64,000 nt of DNA, from contig CAJTFL010000004.1 of the NCBI GenBank assembly GCA_910575565.1, positions 124,001-188,000 of the forward strand, in the 5' to 3' direction. Positions 31,241-39,062 of the stretch are shown here, one piece after another (position 1 is the first letter of the stretch; each line of letters opens with the position of its first letter). Origin of the DNA: Lachnospiraceae bacterium. GTDB lineage: Bacteria; Bacillota; Clostridia; Lachnospirales; Lachnospiraceae. The notes under the pieces were generated by a model. It was given only the letters and a program-made list of their open reading frames with translations, did no database searches and was not told the origin of the DNA. The position numbers and the translations under genes are program-made.

Positions 31241-33697
31241 TTACTTTTCTGTTTGCTTATCTTCCTTGGCCTTTCCCACGCAGTAAATGTGCCCTTTAAA
31301 CGGCCAAAGCCGGACTCCCCATAAATACGGCTCATCCTCCAAATCCGTCAGCTTGGTTCCGTAAAGACAGGAAAAACCAGGTCCTAAGGGTAAAAACCCT
31401 TTCTGATCCTCCAATGGGAACTGGCCGAAAAACATTCCCGGCCCCATCTGCAGCAGGCTAAGCTCCGAACCGGTCAAAAGCTGGGATGCATATACCGGCT
31501 CCTCCCACCGTTTCTCTTCTACCGCCTCAAAAATAATCTGCGTCCCATTGCTGGTGACAGCCTGGCCGTCCCTCTGCCCTCCTGCCATATCGCCTGGCTC
31601 AAAGGTATCCGCTTCATCTTCATGGGTGCGGATAATCCGGCTGCTTTCCGGCTTCTCTTCCCCTGTACCCTTGTTCCCCTTCGATTTCCCTTCCGTTTCT
31701 AAAGCTGGTGTTTCCTCTTTCCCTTCCACTATAGCTTCCGGCACTTCCTCCGTTATCCCTTCCGGCAAAGCATTCGGCTCATCTTTTTCCTTGAGCTTTC
31801 CTTCCGGTACTACTTCCTCTTTTCCTTCCAGACTTTCCTCGGCTTCCGCTTCCGTTTCCGGCTTCTTCTCGGCTTCCGCTTCCGGCTTCGGCGCTTCTTC
31901 CGCTTCCGGCTTCGGCGCTTCTTCCGCTTCCGGCTTTTCCTCGGCTTCCGCTTCCGGCTTCGGCGCTTCTTCCGTTTCGTCTTCCGGCAATTTTTCCGTC
32001 TCCTCTTGTGCCGTCGGTTTTCCTTCCGATTCTGTTTCTGCCTCTTTCTCCGCCTTCTCTTCCTGTTCCCCTTCTTCTGCTTCTGTCTCCGGCTCTCCCT
32101 CCGTTTGGCCCTCTTCAGACGGCAGCTCCGCCTCCGGCTCTCCCTCCGTTTGGCCCTCCTCAGACGGCAGCTCCGTCTCCGGCTCTCCCTCCGTTTGGTT
32201 CTCGCCAGATGGCAGCTCCGTCTCCGGCTCTCCCTCCGTTTGGTCCTCCTCAGACGGCAGCTCCGTCTCCGGCTCTCCCTCCGTTTGGTCCTCCTCAGAC
32301 GGCAGCTCCGTCTCCGGCTCTCCCTCCGTTTGAGCCTCTTCAGACGGCAGCTCCGTCTCCGGCTCATCCTTTTCGGAGAAATCCCCCACAGGCACTTGCA
32401 CATCGTCTAACTTCCCCTGCACCTGTACCGGCGTCTCCTCTGATTCCTGAGTTTCCTCCTCAGGCCGGCGCCTGGCTTCTGACCCGGATCCCTGTTCCTC
32501 CGGCTCCGATTCCTTTATCCCTTCCTTAGGCTCTGGACTCTGTCCTTCTCCATCCTTAGGCATCGCCGTCCTGCCGTTTTCTTCTTTTTCCCAATCATCC
32601 CGATCGTCCGGGGCTTTTAGCCCTGGTTTCCGGAAAAAATTCTTCAGATCCTGATTTTCTATGCTTTCTGCCGTTTTCGCCTCCCCGGCCGGTTCACGCT
32701 CCTGCTGCTTAACGGGAGCTTCCCTTCGTTCTTCCCCTTCCTGGGACAAGCCGCCGCTATCCTCATCCTTATCCCGTTCCTCAGCAAAGGAATCGGAACG
32801 CTCCCAGCCAAAGGCTTCCTCCTGCTCCGTCTTCACTACCGTGACCCCGGAACCTACCTGGTAAGAATTGCGGTCAATCTCCACCGACAGCTCTTCCATA
32901 GTCTGGCTCATCATCCTGGAATACGCTTCCTGCTGGTTCTGGCTTAAGGAAACATTTTCCTGCACCAGCTGGCCGATAAATTCCGCCTTCCCCAGGGAAA
33001 CCTGATATGCTTCGGCCAATTCTTCCAATTCTTCCGTAACCTGGATCACCTGATCATAAACCACTGCCTTAACTTCCCTCTGGGTTAAAGCCGCTTCCAT
33101 ATCCACAGTCACCGCAGCCTTCACCTGTTCTGCCAGCGCAGGGCTTTTCCCCGACACCGACACAAGGACTGCGTGCTCTTTTCCGTCTTTCTTTAAATAT
33201 CCCTGTTCCACCAGGGAATCAACCACCTGATTTACTGCTGCCTGGACCGTTTTCCCTTTAAGGCTTGCTCCCCCCGCCAGTCTTTCCCCGTCCTCATTTA
33301 ACGCCTGCACCTGCACTACCCGCTCTTTCCGGTTCAGGGAAAACTTAAGGCTGGGGTTAACATCAATCTCCACCTGGGAGGCGATCTGGATATAGGCATA
33401 ATGATACCAGCCGCCTGCGGCAAATATGCAGATGCAGGCTGCTGCCACAGCACCAAAACGGGCAAGCTGCGCTCCCACAGGAAGCCTCCCGAAAATCCTT
33501 GTGGTTTTTCCTTTCTTTTCCCCGGCTTTCTTTTCCCCGGCTTTTTTCTCCTCCAGCGCCTGGGCATTTAACTGGCCGGAATGAATAGCCTCTTTTAGGC
33601 AGGGCCACAAATCCGGAGTTTCGGCCGCCAAAGCAGACTGTAAATGGCGCTCAATTTCCTGCTGCGTAAAAATATGGTTCTGTTTTTCCCGCTCCAC
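31241..33697 (-). CDS. RsgI-like anti-sigma factor with long Glu/Pro repeat region
   Basis: About 818 residues. Residues 1-75 are cytoplasmic and should bind the sigma factor; one transmembrane helix lies at about 80-103 (FGAVAAACICIFAAGGWYHY). The following extracellular segment, IDVNPSLKFSLNRKERVVQV, is the typical RsgI periplasmic domain. Residues from about 290 to 700 form an acidic low-complexity region, with six copies of a 15-residue unit (EPETELPSEEDQTEG) and then PKPEAEE units. The C-terminal 120 residues look folded, ending WPFKGHIYCVGKAKEDK. GTG at 33695-33697 (AGGAG 8 nt upstream) is preferred; a GTG at 33706 overlaps the sigma stop. It forms an operon with the upstream sigma gene. 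Confidence 0.85.
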   Translation of the reverse strand: MEREKQNHIFTQQEIERHLQSALAAETPDLWPCLKEAIHSGQLNAQALEEKKAGEKKAGEKKGKTTRIFGRLPVGAQLARFGAVAAACICIFAAGGWYHYAYIQIASQVEIDVNPSLKFSLNRKERVVQVQALNEDGERLAGGASLKGKTVQAAVNQVVDSLVEQGYLKKDGKEHAVLVSVSGKSPALAEQVKAAVTVDMEAALTQREVKAVVYDQVIQVTEELEELAEAYQVSLGKAEFIGQLVQENVSLSQNQQEAYSRMMSQTMEELSVEIDRNSYQVGSGVTVVKTEQEEAFGWERSDSFAEERDKDEDSGGLSQEGEERREAPVKQQEREPAGEAKTAESIENQDLKNFFRKPGLKAPDDRDDWEKEENGRTAMPKDGEGQSPEPKEGIKESEPEEQGSGSEARRRPEEETQESEETPVQVQGKLDDVQVPVGDFSEKDEPETELPSEEAQTEGEPETELPSEEDQTEGEPETELPSEEDQTEGEPETELPSGENQTEGEPETELPSEEGQTEGEPEAELPSEEGQTEGEPETEAEEGEQEEKAEKEAETESEGKPTAQEETEKLPEDETEEAPKPEAEAEEKPEAEEAPKPEAEEAPKPEAEAEKKPETEAEAEESLEGKEEVVPEGKLKEKDEPNALPEGITEEVPEAIVEGKEETPALETEGKSKGNKGTGEEKPESSRIIRTHEDEADTFEPGDMAGGQRDGQAVTSNGTQIIFEAVEEKRWEEPVYASQLLTGSELSLLQMGPGMFFGQFPLEDQKGFLPLGPGFSCLYGTKLTDLEDEPYLWGVRLWPFKGHIYCVGKAKEDKQTEK
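32095..32364. repeat. Six tandem 45-bp repeats within the anti-sigma gene
   Basis: Near-identical 45-nt units (core GACGGCAGCTCCGTCTCCGG) occur six times in a row. Each encodes E-P-E-T-E-L-P-S-E-E-x-Q-T-E-G. In-frame repeat number could change by slippage or recombination. This region also creates spurious long frames on the opposite strand. Confidence 0.9.
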
Positions 33698-33702
33698 GTG
33701 CC

Positions 33703-34281
33703 TCACTCCTCTCTTAAATATTGTTCCAGCTTCTTCATGGCACGGTTATACTTGGACAAAACCGTAGCCAAGGGCATCCCCAGCCCTTCCGCAATCTCCC
33801 GGTGCTTTAAGCCGGAAGAATTCTTTAACAGCACAATCTGCCGCTCATCCTCTTTCAATGCCTCAAGAGCCGCCTTTAATACCAGCTTATCCGCCGCCTG
33901 CTCAATCTGTGGGCATACCTCACCTGTCTCTGCCCCGCCAAGCTCCTCCAGCCCTATGTCCGACAAGTGCTTCTGCTCCCGGAATTTCATGTAGCAAAGA
34001 TTCCTGGCAATAGTGAACATCCAGGCCAACGGCTTCCCCTGGGCATGGTAACTGGAAGCAGAAGTCCAGATTTTCACGTAGGTTTCCTGCATCACTTCTT
34101 CCGCATCCTGGGGGTTTTTCAAAATCGACAAAATAAAACCGTATATCGCTCTGTCTGTGCTCTGATATAATTGATGAAAGGCTTCCTGATCTCCCGCCGC
34201 TATCTTGGGCAGCAGCCCTTCATCTACCGTCTGGCCGCCGTCAGGGAGATCCAAAACGCCGAAAGCATCCAAAAGTACCAT
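33703..34281 (-). CDS. ECF-type RNA polymerase sigma factor
   Basis: A 192-residue sigma-70 family protein with regions 2 and 4 only. Region 2 includes DAEEVMQETYVKIWTSA and the -10-contact helix AWMFTIARNLCYMKFRE; region 4 includes EALKEDERQIVLLKNSSGLK and the HTH HREIAEGLGMPLATVLSKYNRAMKKL. It would direct RNA polymerase to an unknown regulon. Its stop overlaps the possible start of the anti-sigma gene, so the two are translationally coupled. GGAAAGGAATTCC precedes ATG. It differs from SigI, the usual partner of RsgI proteins. Confidence 0.93.
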   Translation of the reverse strand: MVLLDAFGVLDLPDGGQTVDEGLLPKIAAGDQEAFHQLYQSTDRAIYGFILSILKNPQDAEEVMQETYVKIWTSASSYHAQGKPLAWMFTIARNLCYMKFREQKHLSDIGLEELGGAETGEVCPQIEQAADKLVLKAALEALKEDERQIVLLKNSSGLKHREIAEGLGMPLATVLSKYNRAMKKLEQYLREE

Positions 34282-34365
34282 GCCATGGAATTCCTTTCCT
34301 ACTAAGTTAATGCAGAAATTTTTAAGCTTATTGCATCTGCTTTAAAAAAAGACAAATCCTAATTT

Positions 34366-35544
34366 TTACATTTCCGCACAGTAACTGTTTTCCATCGTGA
34401 TCACGCAGTAGCAGCGCCCATCCCGCGCCTTTACCTGCTCCATAATCCGGGCCTTTACCTGCCCATATTGGCTGTCCTGGTAATCTCTGGGAACAACTAG
34501 GTCAAAAATCAGGTTTACCTGTTTTTCCCCGTCCACCACCCGCAGATCATGGAATGCCAGCCGTGAATCCACTTCGTCCAAAACGCTGCAGAGCATCTCT
34601 TTATACCGGAAAAACTGTTCATCCTTCGTTTCCACCGGATCCATATGGATTACCAGAGACATCCCGAAACGGCTAAGAGCCGCCCGCTCGATCCGGTCGA
34701 TAATCTCATGGGAAACGCGGATATCGGTCTCGCTGGGCACTTCCGCATGGATGGAAGCCATGCTCCTTGAGGGGCCATAATTATGTATGATCAAATCATG
34801 GGTTCCCACAATGCCTTCATAGCTTTTGACAAAATTATTAATCTCTTTATACAGCCCCGGTTCAATAGGCGCACCAATCAGCGGCTTTAGGGTATCCTTA
34901 GCAATATTCACGCCCGCAATCATCACCACCGCGGAAACCGCCAGCCCCACCAGCCCGTCAATATTCTTTCCCGCAAACCGGAATACCAAAATCGATAGCA
35001 ATGTAGCCAATGTAGCCGCCACATCTCCCATGGAATCCGCCGAAGCCGCAAGCATCACGGAAGAATGGATGCGTTTCCCCAGCTTCCGGTTAAACATCCC
35101 CATCCACAGCTTTACGCCAATGGACAGCAAAAGAACCACCACGGAAACCCTGCTGAAATTCAGCTGCGCCGGATGGAAAATCTTTCCCACGGAACTTTTA
35201 AACAGGGAAAATCCCACTTCAATCACCAGGAAAGCCACCACGAAGGCAGATATATACTCAATCCTGCCATGACCGAAGGGATGATCTTCATCCGCAGGCT
35301 TCCCTGCCATCTTCATGCCCACAAACCCTACCAGGGAAGAGGCGCTGTCCGATAAATTGTTAAAGCCGTCCGCCATCACCGAAATGCTGCCGATCATCAT
35401 CCCTACCGACAACTTAGCCGCAAAAAGAAGCAGATTGCAGAATATCCCTACAACGCCTGCCAGCATCCCATACCGGGTACGCACAGCCCCATCTTCTGTA
35501 TTCCCGCAATCCGGGATCAGCATTTTCACCAGAAAATCCGTCAT
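34366..35544 (-). CDS. Cation diffusion facilitator family transporter
   Basis: A 392-residue divalent metal/proton antiporter, inner membrane, six predicted helices. Metal-site motifs: ADGFNNLSDSASSLVG in helix 2 and the DEDHPFGHGR histidine loop between helices 2 and 3; helix 5 has ASADSMGDVAATLATL. The C-terminal cytoplasmic part (about 290-392) holds a ferredoxin-like dimer domain (IHAEVPSETDIRVSHEIIDRIE) extended by about 60 residues compared with FieF. Metals may be Zn, Fe, Mn or Co. GGGAGGAATTCTT precedes the ATG. It is directly upstream of the sigma gene on the same strand (84-nt gap), perhaps a separate unit. Confidence 0.93.
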   Translation of the reverse strand: MTDFLVKMLIPDCGNTEDGAVRTRYGMLAGVVGIFCNLLLFAAKLSVGMMIGSISVMADGFNNLSDSASSLVGFVGMKMAGKPADEDHPFGHGRIEYISAFVVAFLVIEVGFSLFKSSVGKIFHPAQLNFSRVSVVVLLLSIGVKLWMGMFNRKLGKRIHSSVMLAASADSMGDVAATLATLLSILVFRFAGKNIDGLVGLAVSAVVMIAGVNIAKDTLKPLIGAPIEPGLYKEINNFVKSYEGIVGTHDLIIHNYGPSRSMASIHAEVPSETDIRVSHEIIDRIERAALSRFGMSLVIHMDPVETKDEQFFRYKEMLCSVLDEVDSRLAFHDLRVVDGEKQVNLIFDLVVPRDYQDSQYGQVKARIMEQVKARDGRCYCVITMENSYCAEM

Positions 35545-35649
35545 AAGAATTCCTCCCTGCCATCCAGGCTGGCAAAATTAATTTCCTGTGCCAGCCAACC
35601 CTCAGGACGGCCTAAGACAGCCAAAATATTTCCCAGCCTTCCGCATTTC

Positions 35650-36180
35650 CTACCATTTCCGCGGCCTGCGCAGCTTTGTGCGGTTAAAGCGGATGCCAAG
35701 AAGCGCCGGTATCTGGCATAGCAGTATGCCAAAGCAGCTTCCGGCTATATCCAGCCACACATCCGTAACCTGTGCAGAGCGCCCAGCCACAAAAAGCTGG
35801 ATCGTTTCATCCATGAACGGGACAAGCACCACAGCCAATGCCGCCGGGCAAAAAAGCTCCAGTTCCCATTGCCTGTGGCCGTATCGGCGTTTCGGCCGGT
35901 TTTTTAGGTAAAACACTAATAAAATGCCAAATATGCAGTACTCGCCAAAGTGTGCCCCTTTCCGTACCATATGCTCCGTCAGCCACGCCGCCTCAACCCC
36001 TGCGGACTGAAACAAGTGCCGCACCAAAAGCAGCGCACGGCTGCTTTCCTGAGACGAAAGCACCGCGGGGGTCAGGGAATGCCCGTACATTACCAGAATC
36101 CACAAAAGCAGGAGCAGAAGGGAAAACTGGCTGATATCAATATTCATCGCCGCAGAAATTATCTTTTTTATCGTCTGCAT
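35650..36180 (-). CDS. VanZ-family membrane protein
   Basis: A 176-residue membrane protein with about four hydrophobic helices. The family pattern is present: R-K-G-A-H-F-G-E-Y in helix 2 (VRKGAHFGEYCIFGIL), PFMDETIQLFVAGR, and QVTDVWLDIAGSCFGIL. VanZ proteins confer low-level teicoplanin resistance in some hosts; most homologues have no known role. The start at 36180 is preceded by GGAGGAAAAG. The downstream gene is the CDF transporter, 105 nt away. A promoter is at 36348-36376. Confidence 0.85.
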   Translation of the reverse strand: MQTIKKIISAAMNIDISQFSLLLLLLWILVMYGHSLTPAVLSSQESSRALLLVRHLFQSAGVEAAWLTEHMVRKGAHFGEYCIFGILLVFYLKNRPKRRYGHRQWELELFCPAALAVVLVPFMDETIQLFVAGRSAQVTDVWLDIAGSCFGILLCQIPALLGIRFNRTKLRRPRKW

Positions 36181-36347
36181 CTTTTCCTCCATTCTAAGCA
36201 CGCTTCACGCCCGCGCTGCCGCCGGATGCACGCAAACGCAAGCAAAGCAAGCCTCCCCACAGGATGCCTGCTGCTGCCTTGCACAAATTCACTGCCATTT
36301 CTGCAAGGCGGCAGCATACCTATGGGAATTTTGGGTTTATCTTTCCT

Positions 36348-36376
36348 ATTATAGTACAAAGCCCTTTAGAATACAA
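36348..36376 (-). promoter_or_regulatory. Promoter of the vanZ-like gene
   Basis: Minus strand TTGTAT (36371-36376), 17-nt spacer, perfect TATAAT (36348-36353). The leader of about 160 nt contains a region of mixed repeats (GCGTTTGC/GCAAGC) without clear structure. Confidence 0.65.
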
Positions 36377-36580
36377 GGAAATAACCAATTTTTCATTGCC
36401 ATTCCTTCCTTTGCAGAGATTATATATCTCTATTCATTGTGTACCCGAGAAGTAGGGATTGTGAATTAACTCTTTCGCCTGATATGCTTGACTTGAAAAT
36501 TGAACAGCGATGCCAAAAGACAAAATCTCCTGGAGTACCGAACTGAATCCAGAAAGGAGGGCAGGCTTCTTCTCAATACT

Positions 36581-36808
36581 ATGATATCTTACGAACCCTT
36601 CTTTAATACATTAAAGGAAAAGAAAATCAGCACCTACTCCTTGGTCAACCACTACGGCTTTTCCAAAGGTACTTTAGACAGCTTAAGGCAGGGGCGCAAC
36701 ATCAATATCAGCACCCTCGACTACCTTTGCCAGCTTCTTGGCTGCAGCCCGGAAGACATTATCCAATATACCCCCGAAGCTGATAATCCAAAACCCGGTT
36801 ATGAATAG
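36581..36808 (+). CDS. Small XRE-type DNA-binding protein (75 aa)
   Basis: A 75-residue helix-turn-helix protein of the Cro/C1 fold (HTH_26-like). The HTH helices are STYSLVNHYGFSKGTLDSLR followed by GRNINISTLDYLCQLLGCSPEDIIQY, a very typical end of the domain. It lacks any effector domain. The ATG at 36581 has AAAGGAGG about 22 nt upstream, an unusually long spacing, so the true start could differ; the domain itself starts at SYEPFF. It stands alone; a long palindromic hairpin starts immediately after the stop codon. The AT-rich palindrome AGAGATTATATATCTCT at about 36414 could be an operator. Confidence 0.8.
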   Translation: MISYEPFFNTLKEKKISTYSLVNHYGFSKGTLDSLRQGRNINISTLDYLCQLLGCSPEDIIQYTPEADNPKPGYE

Positions 36809-36909
36809 CGGGGCTGCCGTAAAATGCTGTGCTCCCTCAATATATGGAAACCATGATTTTGACAGCGATTCCATGTATTGCAGGGAGCAGATATTTTTCG
36901 GCAGCCCCG
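36809..36909. repeat. 100-nt near-perfect hairpin, GGCTGCYGYAAAA family (copy 2)
   Basis: Arms CGGGGCTGCCG (36809-36819) and CGGCAGCCCCG (36899-36909) continue inward through TGCTCCCT...AGGGAGCA and ATGGAA...TTCCAT, so almost the whole element pairs. A TATTTTC run follows. It begins one base after the XRE stop codon and likely ends its transcript. Compare 29243-29347 and 55076-55179. Confidence 0.8.
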
Positions 36910-36930
36910 TATTTTCTGTTATTTTTATTA

Positions 36931-36989
36931 AAAATCTGCCGTCCGTTCAGCCCGCGCCATTCGCAAAACCGCGCTTACGCGCTTTCCGC
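36931..36989 (+). repeat. 59-bp dispersed repeat (copy 2)
   Basis: Identical over 59 nt to 30861-30919. Here it continues into GCTGCTTGCGCAGC and a composite hairpin (37028-37094: CAGTGGAAACC paired with GGTTCCCACTG, inner GTGCAAGCAC) lying just after the FprA stop. Confidence 0.9.
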
Positions 36990-37101
36990 TGCTTGCGCAG
37001 CTCCTTTTTGCTCATAAACGGGCGCTCCCTCAGTGGAAACCAATGGATGAAAATTCGTGCAAGCACGATTTTCACCCATACGGTTCCCACTGGCTGAACT
37101 T

Positions 37102-38268
37102 TTATACTAAAATCTCTTCCGCCAATTCCCGAAGGCTAACTTCATCTTCCGCCTTCATGGCCGACCGAATGGTCACGGTCTTTTCACAGAACGACAGATC
37201 CTTTGATCCCTCCAAAATTCCTTTCATGGCCTTTATCGCCATCGGCCCCCAGCTTCCATTTTCCACCAGCCCAATGCGGCGGTTCTGGTATGCCTTAGCC
37301 TTTAAATGATGAAGGAAATCTTCCATAGGCGGGAACACCCCTCCGTCATAAGTCGCCGCTGCCAGCACCATCTTATCCAGCTGAAACGCCGATTCCACAG
37401 CCTCCGCCATATCGCATCTGGAAAGATCGAACAATTCCACCTTCCCAGCCCCCATTTCCTTCAGGATTTGCGCCAGCTTTTTAGCCGCTTTAGCCGTGTT
37501 CCCATGGATAGAAGCGTAAGCCACCGTTACCCCCTCTTCCTCCGGGCGGTAGCTGCTCCAAGTATCATAAAGGCCCAGGTAATAGCCTAGATTGTCCCTT
37601 AATATCGGGCCGTGAAGGGGGCAAATCACCTGGATATCCAGCCCTGCCGCTTTTTTCAGCAGTGCCTGCACCTGTGCGCCGTACTTGCCTACGATATTAA
37701 AGTAATACCGCCTTGCTTCGCAGGCCCAGCCTTCATCCCCTTCTGCATCCAAAGCACCGAATTTCCCGAAACCATCTGCGGAAAACAGCACTTTTTCCCA
37801 CTGCTCATAAGTAACCATCACTTCCGGCCAATGCACCATAGGCGCCATGAAGAATTGAAGGGTATGCTTTCCTAAATTCAGCGTATCCCCTTCCTTTACC
37901 ACCACTTTCCGCCCTTCCAGATCCAAATCAAAAAACCGTTCCATCATGGAAAACGTTTTTGCATTGCCTACCAGCCTCATCTGAGGATACTTCTCTGCCA
38001 AAGCACAGATGCTGCCAGAGTGATCCGGCTCCATGTGGGATATCACCAGGTAATCCGGGGTTCTTCCTGCCAAGACACCTTCCGTTTTCTCTATCCACTC
38101 TTTCGTCAAACGTCCGTCCACCGTATCCATAACCGCAATCTGGTCATCCAGGATCACATACGAATTATAAGAAACCCCTTCCGGCACAAGATATTGGCTC
38201 TCAAACAAATCAATCGTCTTATCATCCACGCCTACATAGTGGATAGACTCCGTAATCTTTATCTCCAT
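37102..38268 (-). CDS. FprA-type flavo-diiron protein
   Basis: A 388-residue cytoplasmic oxygen/NO-reducing protein. The N-terminal MBL-like domain has the diiron motif HxExDH (ISHMEPDHSGS, about residues 79-86), further ligands in the MVHWPEVM and CPLHGP segments; the C-terminal flavodoxin domain (about 245-388) binds FMN through the YASIHGNTAKAAKKL loop and the AATYDGGVFPPM loop. It accepts electrons from rubredoxin or similar donors and protects anaerobes from O2. The start at 38268 has GAGGATAAGG upstream; 19 more residues are possible but less likely. Promoter at 38331-38359. Confidence 0.95.
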   Translation of the reverse strand: MEIKITESIHYVGVDDKTIDLFESQYLVPEGVSYNSYVILDDQIAVMDTVDGRLTKEWIEKTEGVLAGRTPDYLVISHMEPDHSGSICALAEKYPQMRLVGNAKTFSMMERFFDLDLEGRKVVVKEGDTLNLGKHTLQFFMAPMVHWPEVMVTYEQWEKVLFSADGFGKFGALDAEGDEGWACEARRYYFNIVGKYGAQVQALLKKAAGLDIQVICPLHGPILRDNLGYYLGLYDTWSSYRPEEEGVTVAYASIHGNTAKAAKKLAQILKEMGAGKVELFDLSRCDMAEAVESAFQLDKMVLAAATYDGGVFPPMEDFLHHLKAKAYQNRRIGLVENGSWGPMAIKAMKGILEGSKDLSFCEKTVTIRSAMKAEDEVSLRELAEEILV

Positions 38269-38330
38269 CGCCTTATCCTCCTCTCTTGCTTTCCCTAGAG
38301 CAATATGCAGTTTTTGCTGCACCATCCATT

Positions 38331-38359
38331 AGATTACACAGGATTCCTTATTTTGTCAA
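38331..38359 (-). promoter_or_regulatory. Promoter of fprA
   Basis: Minus strand perfect TTGACA (38354-38359), 17-nt spacer, TAATCT (38331-38336). It is divergent to the 37-residue peptide gene, whose start is only 37 nt away. Confidence 0.65.
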
Positions 38360-38395
38360 GCAGTTACAGACAAATACCACGAAGGAGGAATACAG

Positions 38396-38509
38396 ATGGA
38401 AAAGAAAATCGGCAAGCTGATAAAAGTGGTTCAAGCACTTACACAACTTGCCTTAGAAATTGGAACTCTCATCGCCGTAATCAAAATGATTATAGAGAGT
38501 ATCCTATAG
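38396..38509 (+). CDS. 37-aa amphipathic/hydrophobic peptide
   Basis: A 37-codon gene with an excellent GAAGGAGG site 7 nt before its ATG. The product MEKKIGKLIKVVQALTQLAL followed by EIGTLIAVIKMIIESIL is basic at the N-terminus, strongly helical and amphipathic to hydrophobic; it has no cysteines. It resembles type I toxin/holin-like or phenol-soluble-modulin-like peptides in character, not in clear homology. A GC-rich inverted repeat (GGGGGAGGG/CCTCCCC, about 38514-38535) follows the stop. Upstream, its start region is divergent from fprA. Confidence 0.55.
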   Translation: MEKKIGKLIKVVQALTQLALEIGTLIAVIKMIIESIL

Positions 38510-38962
38510 GTTCTGGGGGAGGGAACCCTCCCCTGCCTAAAAATACCATAGTCCATCTGAAAAATCAATATGATAAAAAATATTTTAAACGATGATGCTT
38601 TTACCACATAAGTGGTGTTAAGGCTTATATTCCCAGAAGTTTCACCATTTAGCAAACTGTTCTTATCATCCCACCATGGCCGTTTTCTTCTGTCCATTAT
38701 GGATTCCAGGATAAATTTAAGAAAACAGCCATTTCCGCCTGCCTGACATGGATTTATAATCGCTGTTTATGCATATTTACGGCGTGACGCCTGCACACTC
38801 TCTTCCCAGACCGTGCAATTTTTCCGTTCCTTATGGCAAAAATAGAGCATATAGATTTCAATTTCTATATGCTCTAATGCTGTTACTATATTTGACTTTA
38901 ATTTATACGATTGATTACGCTAATTGCATAACCTCCAAAACTTTTCAGCACTGACCTACGCA
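38510..38962. other. Intergenic region of about 450 nt without supported genes
   Basis: Contains the GC-rich inverted repeat after the small peptide gene, an AT-rich stretch with no convincing frame, and a minus-strand terminator-like hairpin at 38838-38876. One 61-codon plus-strand frame (38769-38954) has no ribosome-binding site and is not called. Confidence 0.6.
38838..38876 (-). terminator. Orphan terminator-like hairpin
   Basis: Perfect 13-bp stem TAGAGCATATAGA/TCTATATGCTCTA (38843-38855, 38864-38876) followed on the minus strand by TTTTTGCC. There is no minus-strand gene upstream of it within this spacer, so it may end a small RNA or an antisense transcript. On the plus side it has no U-tract. 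Confidence 0.6.
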
Positions 38963-38987
38963 ATCCCCAATCTGCACAAAATTATCA

Positions 38988-39016
38988 TTGTATTCCCACG
39001 AATTTTGTATTATAAT
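38988..39016 (+). promoter_or_regulatory. Promoter of MATE (3)
   Basis: TTGTAT (38988-38993), 17-nt spacer, perfect TATAAT (39011-39016). The leader to the ATG is about 40 nt. Confidence 0.7.
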
Positions 39017-39062
39017 CAACACAAAGGAATGTAAGCACTTACAAGCGAAAGGGAAATCAACC

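Noticed and set aside
31548..32529. Long plus-strand frames opposite the anti-sigma gene
   Set aside because: They arise from the 45-bp repeats and low-complexity coding on the other strand; products are Ser/Pro/Arg-rich without domains or ribosome-binding sites.
38769..38954. 61-codon plus-strand frame in the 38.5-39 kb spacer
   Set aside because: No ribosome-binding site, poor composition, and it crosses the orphan terminator hairpin.
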